Below the pieces are notes generated by a model, which saw only the letters and a list, made by a program, of their open reading frames with translations, was not told the origin of the DNA and did not search any database. From Nematopogon swammerdamellus (Eukaryota; Arthropoda; Insecta; Lepidoptera; Adelidae), in NCBI GenBank assembly GCA_946902875.1, contig OX336355.1, positions 9,879,347 through 9,943,346 on the forward strand: 64,000 nucleotides of DNA. The letters are read 5' to 3'. Below, piece after piece: positions 1-10,560 of this stretch (within the stretch, counting starts at the first letter, position 1; each line of letters starts with the position of its first letter). A program made the position numbers and the translations under genes.

Positions 1-3000
1 CAGAGCCATTAGAAGAACGACCTTGGCATACTGTAAGTGCAATATTTTAAATTTACTGGACAAATTAATAAGGTTAAAAATGTAAATTACCATTCTAACA
101 AGATTTGTGAAAGAGAAGACTCGTGAAGCGAGTGAGAACGGCGGCGGCGGCGGTTCAAATGTATTGGCCGGCCATTGTTCCACAGACCGGTGGGTGGCGA
201 TCGCCTCACCAAGCAACAGCGGCTGCTCGATCAGCTGCGCAAGAGTTAAGCTACTAGACAGGTAATCGGCAGAGTTTTCATCTCGATGGAAGCAATGGGA
301 ATTAATTTTATTTGCGGCGATAATTTGTAGGTATAGGAGCACTAACACGAACCGTCGCTCGAGCGAGATGACACCATTAGAAGGAGACATAAACCAATAA
401 ATTTTAATTTCATAAAGCGATTTAATTATTAAATTTAGTATTGTTATTGCAGGTGCGGTGTACAAATTCCAAAGATGGATAATCATGAACAAAGTATTGC
501 GTCGTGCACACTCGCGAGGTTCTACACTGAAGGCGAAGTGTGATGTGAGAGTTGTATAAAAGTCGTCTGACTGAAATTCGACTTCCGAGACGCGGTGTGC
601 GGGAGGTGTACTTGTAGACATCGTCTGCGGCGAATTACTGGATAACTTCGCTAACTCGAGCCCCCCAGCATGAACTGACTGACTAGTATCGATAGCTAGG
701 TACGGACTACAGAGCAAGCTGACCGGTACACGCGGCAACTCATTTAATTTAAGCGGTTCTTTCGTGATTTTATCAGGCAATGATGTCGCGCGATGTGGGA
801 TGCTGCGTTGCGAAGTAGGCAAACTTGGTTCACTTGCTTCACTAAAATCAATGAAGTTACAATATGTGCGAATAACATTACACGTCGTCGTCGGGCCTGG
901 GAGCGCAGGCGCTTCTCCTAGTACTAGATAACCTAATGAGGTATCTATAGCGATCGGTTCTCCAGGCGCACGAGCGACAGTCTGACTACGTAAGATGCGA
1001 GCGAATAAATCTGCACCGAGAATTAGATCTATTTCGGCAGGTTCAAAGTAACCGTAATCACTAAGGGGTAAATTGTGTAGGTATTCGAGTCGCGAAATAT
1101 CTACATTTGCTGAAGGCAATTTATTAGTAATACGGATTACGACGAAAGGTTGTACTTTAAATCTTATATTATCGTCCAAGCGGGAGCGGATAGTCAAGCA
1201 GGTGACTCCTTCGATTGGATTGGCTATGTCACCTACTCCAGCAACAAATGTATTGTGCGGCGGGTTTGATTTTAAGTTTAGCCTATCACAACAAGCGGTC
1301 GTAATTAAGTCCCTTTGTGACGCGCTGTCGACTAGCGCACGTACGATGTGAATATTGCCAGCCACATCGACTACGTTACACAATGCGGTGCCTAATAGAA
1401 CGCAATTATTGCGTGAAATATTATTAATTGGACATGGTCCTACGGATGGTCCTACTACTGTCGTCGCGGAGTCGGCAGTGCGAGCAGCGGGGAGAGCGGT
1501 GCGGAAGGGCGCGGAGGCGGCGGCGGCGGCGGTGGCGGAGGCGGAGGCGGCGGCGGCGGCGGCGGTGGCGGTGGCGGGCGAAACGAAGACCGGCGAAGCG
1601 GGGGCGGAGGTAGCGGCGGAGACGAGCGGAGCGGGCGCGGCAGGCCTGAAAGCGGGGAGGGCTGGCGCGCGCGCATCGCCTGAAGCTGAAGCGAGCGGTA
1701 CGGGTGAGAGGACGAAAGCGGGGGCGGGGGCGGCGGTCGCGGCATCAGCGATGCCGGGCGGTCGATACCTACTATAATTATTCGAATGCGAGGGCGGTGA
1801 ATCGTTACTAGATTCGAAATGCAATAATGTATGATGCGAGTGTGAGCACACTCGACATCTCACCTCCGACTTGCATTTGCGCAGTGCGTGCCTACTACTT
1901 AGGCAATTCACACATAATTTATTGGATTTTACGAAGTTATAGCGATCGCGGGCAGACATTGCACTGAACTTCGAGCAATGATATAGCTGTGAATGATCAA
2001 TTCCTCCACAGGACACACATCTATCGTCCGGTATGCTTACAAATGTCTTGAAAGTATTGTTACTCGTATTTCGCGGCGATGGAGGTCTGACCGCGGGCTG
2101 TGCCGCGGGGCGGTAATTATTATTACCACTGGTAGTGTTCGGTTGATTGGCGCGGTGCGGAGGCGGGGAAGGCGGGGAAGGCGTGCAAGGCGGCTGATTT
2201 GCGGATGTACCCGCATACGCTCGTTGTAAAATGCGGGATTGCTCACGAACAAAGTCAACGAACTTTAATGACGTAGGCATCGCGTTCTCGCCTCGGAGTG
2301 ACATTTCAAATAGTTTGACAGTTTCAACACCGAGTTTTTTACTACCAATGTGAATGAAAATGAACTCTTCCAAGCTATCCAGTTTCAATTGTCTCAAGGC
2401 GGACACAATGGATGAGAATTGATCTACGAAGTTTTCCAAACTATTGGCTGTGGCCTCACCTACACTCGGTAAATTCAGTAGCTGATCTAGATAATTAGCG
2501 GCCAGTACGCGTTTGTCGTTATATTTTCTCACCAATGCGTCCCACAACACTGGATAATTGTCGGCAGTAGGCATAAAGCCTTGACACATGTTCTGAGCTT
2601 GACCGGTCAGTCTACCAACCAAATATTGGATTTTTTCACCATCAGTCAGATCCGCGTTTTCGTGAATGACCGTTCTGAAAGTTTCGAAAAATATAGGCCA
2701 ATTATGTATGTCTCCATCGAACGAACACAACTCTAACCGTGGTAATTTTGGCGCCTGTCGGAATGACAGTTTGCCATTCACTTTATTAGTTTGCGCGGTT
2801 TGTCGCGACGACATTATTTGGTCGTATTTGAATCGTATTTCAGCGTACAGGTCCTCGAAAGCGTTCATGGACTTGTAGCAGGGTTCAGCAGCGTCCGGGT
2901 TTGACGCAAGCAGTTCATTGTATTCGTCCAAGGTCGACATAAATTCTTGGCGCATAGTGTCAGTGGTGGCTGCGTTTGCAACAAATATATCCACATTTTG

Positions 3001-3141
3001 TGGGTTTAAATTTACTATTTTGTCAAATATGACTTGTAAGCGCTCGAAGTAGCACTTCATTTTATTTTCAATGCGCTTTAACCTACGCTCGTACAACCTT
3101 TTTTCTCGTTCCATTTCGAGTCGATCTGCACCGGTAGCCAT
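1..3141 (-). CDS. BEL/Pao retroelement Gag-protease polyprotein, partial, runs off the left edge
   Basis: The minus strand is open from the ATG at 3141 to base 1, 1,047 codons with no stop, so the C-terminus lies outside the window. Residues about 1-340 form the Gag region usual for BEL/Pao elements. Zinc knuckles follow: CVSC at residue 375, CVNC at 410, and a third Cys/His cluster ending HHTLLH near 440. An Ala/Pro-rich linker (about 466-555) leads to an aspartic protease with the catalytic motif ALVDSASQ (Asp at about 605). After the protease (about 765) I see no RT motif. Residues about 950-1000 instead resemble the linker between RNase H and integrase of this group (ENSADYLSS, EQWPANTFEP). 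Observed: open frame, knuckles, protease motif. Inferred: an internal deletion removed RT and most of RNase H without breaking the frame. The product would be a retroelement structural and protease polyprotein, not a host gene. Confidence 0.85.
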   Translation of the reverse strand, partial: MATGADRLEMEREKRLYERRLKRIENKMKCYFERLQVIFDKIVNLNPQNVDIFVANAATTDTMRQEFMSTLDEYNELLASNPDAAEPCYKSMNAFEDLYAEIRFKYDQIMSSRQTAQTNKVNGKLSFRQAPKLPRLELCSFDGDIHNWPIFFETFRTVIHENADLTDGEKIQYLVGRLTGQAQNMCQGFMPTADNYPVLWDALVRKYNDKRVLAANYLDQLLNLPSVGEATANSLENFVDQFSSIVSALRQLKLDSLEEFIFIHIGSKKLGVETVKLFEMSLRGENAMPTSLKFVDFVREQSRILQRAYAGTSANQPPCTPSPPSPPPHRANQPNTTSGNNNYRPAAQPAVRPPSPRNTSNNTFKTFVSIPDDRCVSCGGIDHSQLYHCSKFSAMSARDRYNFVKSNKLCVNCLSSRHALRKCKSEVRCRVCSHSHHTLLHFESSNDSPPSHSNNYSRYRPPGIADAATAAPAPAFVLSPVPLASASGDARAPALPAFRPAAPAPLVSAATSAPASPVFVSPATATAAAAAASASATAAAAASAPFRTALPAARTADSATTVVGPSVGPCPINNISRNNCVLLGTALCNVVDVAGNIHIVRALVDSASQRDLITTACCDRLNLKSNPPHNTFVAGVGDIANPIEGVTCLTIRSRLDDNIRFKVQPFVVIRITNKLPSANVDISRLEYLHNLPLSDYGYFEPAEIDLILGADLFARILRSQTVARAPGEPIAIDTSLGYLVLGEAPALPGPTTTCNVIRTYCNFIDFSEASEPSLPTSQRSIPHRATSLPDKITKEPLKLNELPRVPVSLLCSPYLAIDTSQSVHAGGLELAKLSSNSPQTMSTSTPPAHRVSEVEFQSDDFYTTLTSHFAFSVEPRECARRNTLFMIIHLWNLYTAPAITILNLIIKSLYEIKIYWFMSPSNGVISLERRFVLVLLYLQIIAANKINSHCFHRDENSADYLSSSLTLAQLIEQPLLLGEAIATHRSVEQWPANTFEPPPPPFSLASRVFSFTNLVRMVIYIFNLINLSSKFKILHLQYAKVVLLMAL

Positions 3142-4560
3142 TTTGATACGCGGGATTTACTACCTACTTATTTTAATTGCGGAATATTTTAATTTATATT
3201 GTTTAAATTGAATATAATACACGAAATATAATATTACTACATCGCTAACCAATAGGGATCGCGGTTCGAAGGGCCAACTTATGGTGACGCGGCGGTAGGT
3301 CGCTGGAATTTTGCCCTTTTTAGGGTTCCGTATTTTTCTAAATATCGAACAAATTTTACCTATATAGGCTAGCGTTGCAAATTACAGTCGCGGTGAACAC
3401 CACACCAGGGAAGGAAAGGAACTTGTGCAGGACTCACCCCCTGATGGATATCCTCGGCGCGGCGAAGCGGGTGGCCACCACGCGAAGAGGATCGTCTCCA
3501 GCAGCAGCCTTGCGAGATGGATGACACTCACGGCGATGAATTGTGTGCGAGCGGGTTAGTATGGACAACGTAGGTCCAGCGGCGGAGATTGAATAATAAT
3601 TATATATTTTTAGAGGTCCGATACCAATTTCGCGCGTGTGCAGACTCCAAGCGAATCGAGAGCTCACTGACTGCGTTCAGCTGCTCGGCCGCAGCGCGGC
3701 GTGACAGCGCGGAGCAGGCAGCGCGGTGCTCATCTCTTCAGGCGGTGAGGTAGGCATATTGGAGAGACAAGGAAGGGACTAGGTGAAATGTCACCACGAC
3801 TGATTTGCAACGCATCGGCCCAACCAAAGAAATAGTAAGAACGTACTTTGCTGTTATTTCTTATGGGCCAAATTGTCGTAATATTTCTAGGCAAGTGACA
3901 AGTGATATTTGATATTTCACCTTTAACTAACTGCATTTGTGCATCAAAGATCATTTAGTTTACCTTTACCTTACCATAAAAACCTTTTATTATTAAATGC
4001 AACTTTTACTAATGGTAGAACTACACGGAAGACCGCTATTAAATGTATTCGAATCCAATATGTGTCTCATACTAAGTAGTAGAACGAACGACTATTTTAT
4101 TAAAGTCTATAATATTCTGTTCTAACGTAGATCTAATAATATGATCTAAGTAAATGTACTAACCCCCGTCATAGTTCCTGGAACTTGCCGCGGGCAAAAT
4201 ACAATTCCAATAAAATTATATATATAGCCATTTCCCTGTGCGGTATTCTCTTATCTAACATTTCATTGTACCGACACGACCCCTTCAACACAAATTTGGC
4301 GCCTTGTCTCCTAACACAAACCTCTGCGCGCGATGTCTGAATATAAAGTAGTATAAAGTAGTGTTGGGAAGGTCTGTGTAGTAGTGTGTCCTTGGTTCGT
4401 TGCCTCCCCAACTCCTTACTCTCCGGAACCCTCAACTTTCGCATCCTTAAGCTAACATTGAGTGACTTTAGTTTAGTGGGTTTGTGCAACGACATTGAAC
4501 TAATTTTGTCGTAAGTTGGAAATAAAGTTTAGCCAGGCTACGGCGGCGCAACCATATGCA
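3142..4560 (-). other. Probable BEL/Pao leader and 5' LTR region
   Basis: This lies directly upstream of the Gag ATG on the same strand. It has a GC-rich stretch (3430-3720), a short AGGGTTCCGTA motif at 3319-3333, and AT-rich sequence further out. LTR ends cannot be fixed because the partner LTR is outside the window. The short ORFs here (3434-3667, 3730-3954, 4169-4495) show no recognisable domain. Assignment as LTR/leader is by position only. Confidence 0.4.
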
Positions 4561-4582
4561 TATACAATATACATAGGTACAT

Positions 4583-4775
4583 AAACGTCACGCCTGTTTG
4601 CCAATAGGGTAGGCAGAGACAGAGAACCTCCACGCGTCACGGTCCTGACCTGACATACGTCTGATACCTAGTTCACCAAGGTGTCATGGGCTGATATCAC
4701 GAATTTAGTAGGTGATGTAGCAAACCAATGATATCATATAATATCATTAAGCCAACCGCATCAGTTTCCATAAAA
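4583..4775 (-). repeat. SINE family B variant, truncated
   Basis: Reads in reverse as the family B head (ATGGAAACTGACACGGTTGG, GATGTAGCC, GCCCATAACACC) but has a different distal part (GTCAGGACCGTGGCGCG, CTGCCTACCCTATTGGCAAA). The same variant occurs in the opposite orientation at 38214-38345. It abuts the 3' end of a LINE relic. Confidence 0.6.
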
Positions 4776-5590
4776 AAAACACCACTTCTTTCTATACAGA
4801 CAGCCGGTAACAGGCTGTGGGCAGAAGTTAAATGTAAGATCAGACACAGCCCATAACACCACTCCTCGCGAAACCCTCAGAGCGACGACGTGCCAGCTAT
4901 AAATAAGGCAGAGAAAAAGGTTCTCTTCTCGCAAGACTCTAGAAGAAGAGGACTGACCTGCCCTCAGTAGAGGACAGCGACCCACCACCACGGTAGGGAG
5001 GCCCAGCCTCGAAACCTTAACCGGGGAGAGTGGGGGTTGTGTGAGAAGACTACTGACCTCTTTTCTCATTTATTGTCAGGCCTTTTGAAGATCCCCAGGT
5101 TATATGTAGTAGAGACTCACCGAAAGACCGTTCCATATTTTCGCCGTAGGAACGACGCAGGATCGCTTACGAAAAACTATAATATGTTCTCAGAAGTTGA
5201 GTGTCAACAACATAATAATAGGATATTCCGAGCGAGTCCAGCGGGTGTGGCGAATACAGATCTAGGCAGCAGGTATGAGGGAGGCCCATTCATCAGGGCC
5301 CCGGCCATGATTCGACCTGTACAACAGGCTAAGGGAATCGTTTGTTCGCCTGTGGCGCAATGATTCAAGTCCCTCCGCGAGCTTGGGATCACCAATTAGA
5401 CGGACGGCTCGGCGCTGGATAGAGTTCAAGGACGCCAATAAGTAAAGGGGCACCTTTTCCACAGATAACTGCAGTACTCTATCACCGGGCGAATCTGCGC
5501 TTTATACAGCCTAGGAGAAGACGCGCCGGTGAGCAGAGTCGTCTGCTGAGGCAAAGGACTCCCAATTTCTAATCTCATAATGTTTTAATC
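4776..5590 (-). pseudogene. Jockey/CR1-like LINE 3' fragment (ORF2 C-terminus plus 3' UTR)
   Basis: Minus-strand translation of 5262-5462 gives LNSIQRRAVRLIGDP, matching the segment LDSIQRRAVRLVGDP in the C-terminal part of the intact LINE ORF at 6740-9733. The reading frame is interrupted. A C-terminal FKRPDNK followed by a stop lies near 5075, and 4776-5074 is a 3' UTR. Nearly the same 3' UTR recurs on the plus strand at 33530-33887. It is a dead, 5'-truncated copy of a related but distinct LINE subfamily. Confidence 0.7.
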
Positions 5591-5934
5591 AATACGCACT
5601 CGTAGGTTCGACTCGGCGTACTACGACGAAACCGAAAGGCGGTTTTGGTAATTTCTAAAATGTAAGCTATTGAATAAATAAGCAATATTGAAAATCACGT
5701 AGGTATAGCGAGGGGCCCCGACAGACAAATTGGGGCTAACGGCTGGTTGTTTTAGATCATAAAGTGGTATATTGGATTAATATAACGCGTCACTACTGTA
5801 GAGCTCTTGTCCCACCCTTATAGCACTTACTAACGCTATTGTAAAGTCATTAAAGAACCTTAACATGTATAAGAATGGGCCTCTATTAAACAGCTCTTAT
5901 AACACCTGTCGTCGTATCGTAACACCATAATGTT
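5591..5934. other. No gene or recognised repeat seen
   Basis: AT-leaning intergenic DNA between a LINE relic and a SINE. No ORF or structured repeat was recognised. Confidence 0.5.
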
Positions 5935-6215
5935 AGTTGGGACCGGTCTCAAAAAGAATAGCCCCACTGGATCTCTCCCCGTGCATGACGTAAAAGGCGG
6001 CTAATGGATAAGGCCGAGATGCCGTGCTAAAGGGCGATAGGGTAGCCACCTCTCACCTTGGCACGGTTCTTCCACCTTCGTGCCTTATTTGCTGCTTTAT
6101 AGGTTATCTTGTCCGAATATTTTTCTAAACGTGGTGTTCGGTGTTGTGCTGGAATTTACAAGAGTACCACCGACTACTCTTCTTATACCCCGACTGTCGG
6201 CGTACAGCGTGTGGT
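5935..6215 (-). repeat. SINE family A copy (CATA-microsatellite SINE)
   Basis: Contains the family A blocks in reverse: the shared 3' module (CATCTCTCCCCGTGCATG, then CGTAAAAGGCGGC), the middle (AGATGCCGTGCTAAAGGGCG, CACCTCTCACCTTGGCACGG) and the head (CGGTGTTGTGCTG, CCCCGACTGTCGG). Other copies lie at 10205, 16622, 24505/28541, 30370, 31405, 41480 and 42875. No protein is encoded. Confidence 0.7.
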
Positions 6216-6664
6216 TTGTATGATAATCACGAGGTTTTTATAGGCCATAAGAAATAAAAAATATATTTTATTATTTCACTAATCTTTTAATTTTCCAACC
6301 ATGCGAGGGAACTTCGCTTATTACAGCTAGTATCCAGTGAGGGCACATGTAAAAATATACACTAATTTCCTACCTGCTATTCAATTTAGTCAATATGACA
6401 ACTGACGAGGTAAGTATGTACCTACAAAATGGAAATGTGATAGATGTCATATTAATGTATGTGTCCTTGGAGTAAAAAATGTTCGGATTAAAATGTACCC
6501 ATCTTCATTCTCCGTATATTTGTCAACACCCACGCGGAATGAAGCAACATGCACGTTCCACTTTTAAATTCATATCGTTAGTGCTGAAACGTTGTTACCT
6601 ATTGTGAATACGCCCACGCGCAGGCCCCCAATTCAGTAATTCGTAGAGAAAATTTAGGAATCGA
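6216..6664. other. No gene seen
   Basis: AT-rich intergenic sequence flanking the 3' end of the next LINE. No recognised feature. Confidence 0.5.
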
Positions 6665-9600
6665 GTGCGATATTTTATTTTTTTATTTTTTTTTATTGAT
6701 AGCGCGACATGTGGCATCGTTTCACCTACAAGTAGGTGTCTAACGATGCCCATGGACATTCTGTGATGCACGGGGATTACGAATGCCATGCCGGCCTGAC
6801 AGGAGCCTTTTCACGCCCCTTTTGAAGAACCCCAGGTTGTACTTGGGAGGAAATAGATGGGCAGGGAGTGCGTTCCACATTTTCCCGGTTCTGTGAATAA
6901 AAGATCTACAGAACCGGTTGGTGCGCATCCGTGGTAGGTCGATTGAGTAGGGGTGCATCCCCTGCCCAGTACGCGTGGTGCGGAGGTGGAATGGGGACGG
7001 CGGAATCGCGTTAAACAGCTCCTCCGAACACTCCCCATGAAATAGACGATAGAACACACTTAGGGAGCCGACGTCCCTACGGAGTTGCAGTGGTTCTAAG
7101 TCGCGGGACACCGCAGGGTCACCCACCAGTCGCACGGCACGACGCTGGATTGAGTCTAGCGGCGCAAGCTGGTATTTAGCTGAGCCGTCCCACAAGTGCG
7201 AGCAGTACTCCAAGCAGGACCTAACCTGTGTTTTATACAGCGTCAGTTTTTGGCCCGACGTGAAGTACCGCCGCACCTTGTTTAGTACGCCCAGCTTTTT
7301 TGAGGCCAGCTTGGCCTTGCCCTCAATGTGGCGCCGGAAGTTCAAGTCGTGCGACAGTTCGACACCGAGGACCCCGAGGTGGTCGCTTAATTTCAGCGAC
7401 GTGTTTTGGAAGGAAGGAGCTGGCGTGAACGCCGTTCTCTTCGCACTGAACGCACACACTTGTGTCTTCGATGCGTTGAACACGACCAAGTTGCTCCGGC
7501 CCCATTCGGCAATAGACTGGAGTGTTTGCTCGAGTTCAGACACAAGTGCTAGCCTCTTCTCATCCACAACTTTCCGTCCGGCTGAAGGGTGACTGGTGTA
7601 GGATCCGTGTGCCGTACTGTCGTCTGCATAACAATGTATGTTGCCGAGTGGCAGCATATCATTGATATGGAGAAGAAACAGCGTGGGAGACAACACAGAA
7701 CCCTGTGGTACACCGGCATTCACTGACATGGCGTCCGACGAGCAGCCGTCCACGAGGACCTGAATGCTACGCCCATGTAGGAAGTCGGTGACCCAGTCAC
7801 AAAGGCCAGAGGGGATTCCGTACGCCGGCAGCTTGCCCAGAAGTGCTTTGTGCCAGACCCGGTCAAATGCCTTGGCAATATCGAGTCCAATTGCCAAGGA
7901 TTCACCGTACCCTTCAAGCGCTTTCCCCCAAAGGTGAGTGACGTACGCTAGGAGATCACCAGCTGATCGGTTTGGCCGGAAGCCGTATTGCCGATCGCTG
8001 ATGAGATTATTTGTCTCTAGGTACGTCATGAGCTGCGTATTGACTACGCGCTCCATCACCTTGCAGAGGAGGGAGGTGATTGCTATGGGTCGGTAGTTTG
8101 ACGGGTCAGAGCGATCGCCCTTTTTTGGGACAGGCTGAACGAAAGCTGATTTCCAAGCTGCCGGCACGCGGCCAGTTGTGTACGAGAGGCGAAAGAGGCG
8201 CGTCAGTACTGGAGCCAGCTCGGGAGCAGACTTTTTCAACACCAATGCAGGCACTCTGTCCGGTCCACTCGCTTTCCTCACGTCTAGGGCAAGAAGCTCC
8301 TTCCGCACAGTTCTCTGTCGGAACTGCACTTCTGGCATGGAGTTCTCACACCTAGGTATGGATGGAGGAGAAGCTCCCCCATCATCTAGGTGGGAATTCC
8401 CCGCAAAAAGAGATACCAGAAGGTCTGCTTTATCTTTTGCGGAGTGAGCGAGTGATCCGTCAGTGCGCTGTAGAGGTGGAAGTGAGGGGCGGCAGAAATT
8501 CGACTCGACAGTTTTGGCGAGAGACCAGAACTCACGGCTCCCAGTCGGGTACCGGTTCAGCCTATCGCCAATTCTGCCGATATGCTCAAATTTAGCCCTG
8601 GCGATAGCCCTCTTGCAGGATCTGGAGAGGCGGTTGTAGTTCTTCTTCAATTCGGAGATATTTGGATCACGTCTTGCACGAGCACGTGACCATGCTCGAT
8701 ATGCCGTAGCTTTAGCCGCGGCAGCATCGGCACAGTCCCGGCTGTACCAGGGTTTGCTCTTACCTCCGAGGCGAAGGGAGGCATTGGGAACAAACATGTC
8801 CATACCACCCAGAATCACCTCGGCAACGGTATTGGCACATTCCGACGGATCGTCCGAATTGAAGCATAGCTCTCTCCAAGGGTAGGATGCAAAATGCTCT
8901 CGCATTCCATCCCAATCTGCCGACGCGTAGTGCCAAATTCGACGGGCTCCTTCAGTTCGGGTCTGAGGGGGCGACGAAGGCACTGTAGATCCCACTAGGC
9001 AATGGTCGGAGGAGCCAAGAGGAGCGCTCACTGTTACCTTATACCCAGCAGGATTAGATGTCAGCAGAAGATCCAGCAAGGAGGGTGTATGACCGTCTAT
9101 GTCTGGTATTCTGGTAGGTTGATCTACCAGCTGAGACAGGTCATACGTCAGGGCGAAGTCGTAAGCGGCTCTCTCCGCGAAATCGGTTCTGTTGGAGCCA
9201 AGCCACACCTCGTGGTGGGCATTAAAGTCCCCAACGAGTACCATGTCTGCTGTAGGGAACCGCTCTTGGACTTCGTCTGCCGCTCTACTCAGGTGCTCAA
9301 ATAGGCGAGCTGTCTCCGCATCACCCGAGTGCGACCTGTAGACGCAGGCGTACACGCGCGATTCCGACCCCAGATCCACGTGGACCCAGAGTACTGAAGA
9401 TGTGAGGTCTTCTAGACAGCGCAGGCGACGACAGCAAATATCCGCCCTAGCAAACAAGCATACCCCGGCACGGGAATGGAAGGCTTCTTCCAGGTTGCAC
9501 CCGGGGTAGTGCAAGTACGACGTGTCGGCTGGGCGAGATATTTGCGTCTCCGTCAGAAAGAATAAAGCCGGCTGCGCTGTCTCCAAATGGTGGTGGACGG

Positions 9601-10215
9601 CATCCAAATTGGAGTGCAATCCCCGCACATTTGTTACGTCCACGCTGAAATGTGTGGGGTTGTGCACCGCTGAGCAAACGTTTATTCTTTTGTTTTGTGC
9701 TGCCATTATTATTGAAGGGGGGAGAGAAAGCATTGAGAGGCGCCTGCGACGATTTACGGGCAAAGCGTGGATCGTGGCTTCATCACTATGTGCTCAGGAT
9801 AGTGGAGCGCCGACACGATGGACGGAAGGGCCCCCGGTCCGGTCGGAAGTGGCCGCCGGGACCCCTACAACCGGTCACCATCCGGCACGACGGACCACTC
9901 CGAGATTATGCGCCGGTTGACCAGGGCAGCCTCTCGCGCTGGTTAGGCGCGATTGGGCCCCTATACTACCCGGCGGGCGGCCAGCGGAACAACCGTTTCA
10001 CCGGGTCTCCCTGGCCATCGTGTCGATGCACTACCCCTGGGCAGTGATTCGGCTTTAGAGCCACTGGCCCACTCCTCGTCACAGCCAGCCCCTCCTGCTA
10101 CTGGGTCCCCGGGATGTACACCGGAACGCAGATAACTGTTATGGCGGTGTAATTGTTCCCGGGGTGTGGTGGCGACCCAGGCGATCCGAGGATCTCCCAC
10201 ACGATATTGTCGCAA
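6665..10215 (-). mobile_element. Jockey/CR1-like non-LTR retrotransposon
   Basis: The single endonuclease-RT ORF is followed by a short 3' UTR ending in an A-rich tail (the plus strand shows a T-rich run at about 6668-6698). A GC-rich 5' region with no long ORF covers about 9735-10215. No gag-like ORF1 is seen, so the copy is either a one-ORF element or 5'-truncated. The right boundary is uncertain because the DNA merges into a CATA microsatellite of a SINE. I see no clear target duplication. 3' fragments of the same or related subfamilies occur at 4776, 33530, 53900, 55575, 56538 and 58672. Confidence 0.8.
6740..9733 (-). CDS. LINE ORF2: AP endonuclease and reverse transcriptase, intact
   Basis: The ORF is 997 aa from the ATG at 9733; a second ATG at 9706 (MAAQNKR) is equally plausible. 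The N-terminal AP-type endonuclease nicks target DNA and shows TETQ, GDFNAHH (residue 168) and SDH (242-244). The reverse transcriptase has NYRPIAITSLLCKVMERVV, DIAKAFDRVWH, AGVPQGSVLSPTLF and the catalytic YADD (702-705). The C-terminus carries LDSIQRRAVRLVGDP, typical of Jockey/CR1-group elements, and there is no RNase H domain. Catalytic motifs are all present and no frameshift was found, so the protein could be functional. It would act with its own RNA in target-primed reverse transcription. Exact clade (Jockey, CR1 or Daphne-like) was not resolved by eye. Confidence 0.92.
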   Translation of the reverse strand: MLSLPPSIIMAAQNKRINVCSAVHNPTHFSVDVTNVRGLHSNLDAVHHHLETAQPALFFLTETQISRPADTSYLHYPGCNLEEAFHSRAGVCLFARADICCRRLRCLEDLTSSVLWVHVDLGSESRVYACVYRSHSGDAETARLFEHLSRAADEVQERFPTADMVLVGDFNAHHEVWLGSNRTDFAERAAYDFALTYDLSQLVDQPTRIPDIDGHTPSLLDLLLTSNPAGYKVTVSAPLGSSDHCLVGSTVPSSPPQTRTEGARRIWHYASADWDGMREHFASYPWRELCFNSDDPSECANTVAEVILGGMDMFVPNASLRLGGKSKPWYSRDCADAAAAKATAYRAWSRARARRDPNISELKKNYNRLSRSCKRAIARAKFEHIGRIGDRLNRYPTGSREFWSLAKTVESNFCRPSLPPLQRTDGSLAHSAKDKADLLVSLFAGNSHLDDGGASPPSIPRCENSMPEVQFRQRTVRKELLALDVRKASGPDRVPALVLKKSAPELAPVLTRLFRLSYTTGRVPAAWKSAFVQPVPKKGDRSDPSNYRPIAITSLLCKVMERVVNTQLMTYLETNNLISDRQYGFRPNRSAGDLLAYVTHLWGKALEGYGESLAIGLDIAKAFDRVWHKALLGKLPAYGIPSGLCDWVTDFLHGRSIQVLVDGCSSDAMSVNAGVPQGSVLSPTLFLLHINDMLPLGNIHCYADDSTAHGSYTSHPSAGRKVVDEKRLALVSELEQTLQSIAEWGRSNLVVFNASKTQVCAFSAKRTAFTPAPSFQNTSLKLSDHLGVLGVELSHDLNFRRHIEGKAKLASKKLGVLNKVRRYFTSGQKLTLYKTQVRSCLEYCSHLWDGSAKYQLAPLDSIQRRAVRLVGDPAVSRDLEPLQLRRDVGSLSVFYRLFHGECSEELFNAIPPSPFHLRTTRTGQGMHPYSIDLPRMRTNRFCRSFIHRTGKMWNALPAHLFPPKYNLGFFKRGVKRLLSGRHGIRNPRASQNVHGHR

Positions 10216-10560
10216 TGAAACATACATACATACATACATACATACATACCACACATGCTGTGTCCCGATGATCAGGGTAAGCAGAGTCATCGGTGTTGTG
10301 CTTCAAGATCTCTGGAAAATTGCAACACAACATCGACCACCACGTTAAGCAAAGTATTCGGACAAGATAACTATCAAGCAGCAAGTAAGGCACAAAGACG
10401 CATGCCGGACGACTCGGTGGAAGGACAGTGCCAAGGTGAGAGGTGGCAAGCCTGTCGCCCTTTAGCACGGCATCTCGTCCTTATCCCTAGTCGCCTTTTA
10501 CGAAATGCATGGGGAGAGACGCAGTGAGGCCATTCTTTTTAAGTACCGGCATCATACAGT
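10205..10560 (+). repeat. SINE family A copy with CATA microsatellite
   Basis: A (CATA)n run at about 10224-10252 is followed by the head (CCCGATGATCAGGGTAAGCA), middle (CACAACATCGACCACCACG, AGCACGGCATCTCGTCC) and shared 3' module (GTCGCCTTTTACGAAATGC, GGGGAGAGACGCAGTG). This is the most complete copy in direct orientation. Confidence 0.7.

Noticed and set aside
1455..1745. Polyproline ORF on the minus strand
   Set aside because: Out of frame with the BEL/Pao polyprotein and produced by the (GCC)n expansion.
6665..10215. Target duplication for the Jockey/CR1-like LINE
   Set aside because: CGATATT occurs near both ends, but the right copy may belong to the element or the SINE; too short to accept.
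10214..10256. CATA microsatellite as an independent locus
   Set aside because: The tract recurs at the same position in other SINE A copies, so it belongs to the SINE.
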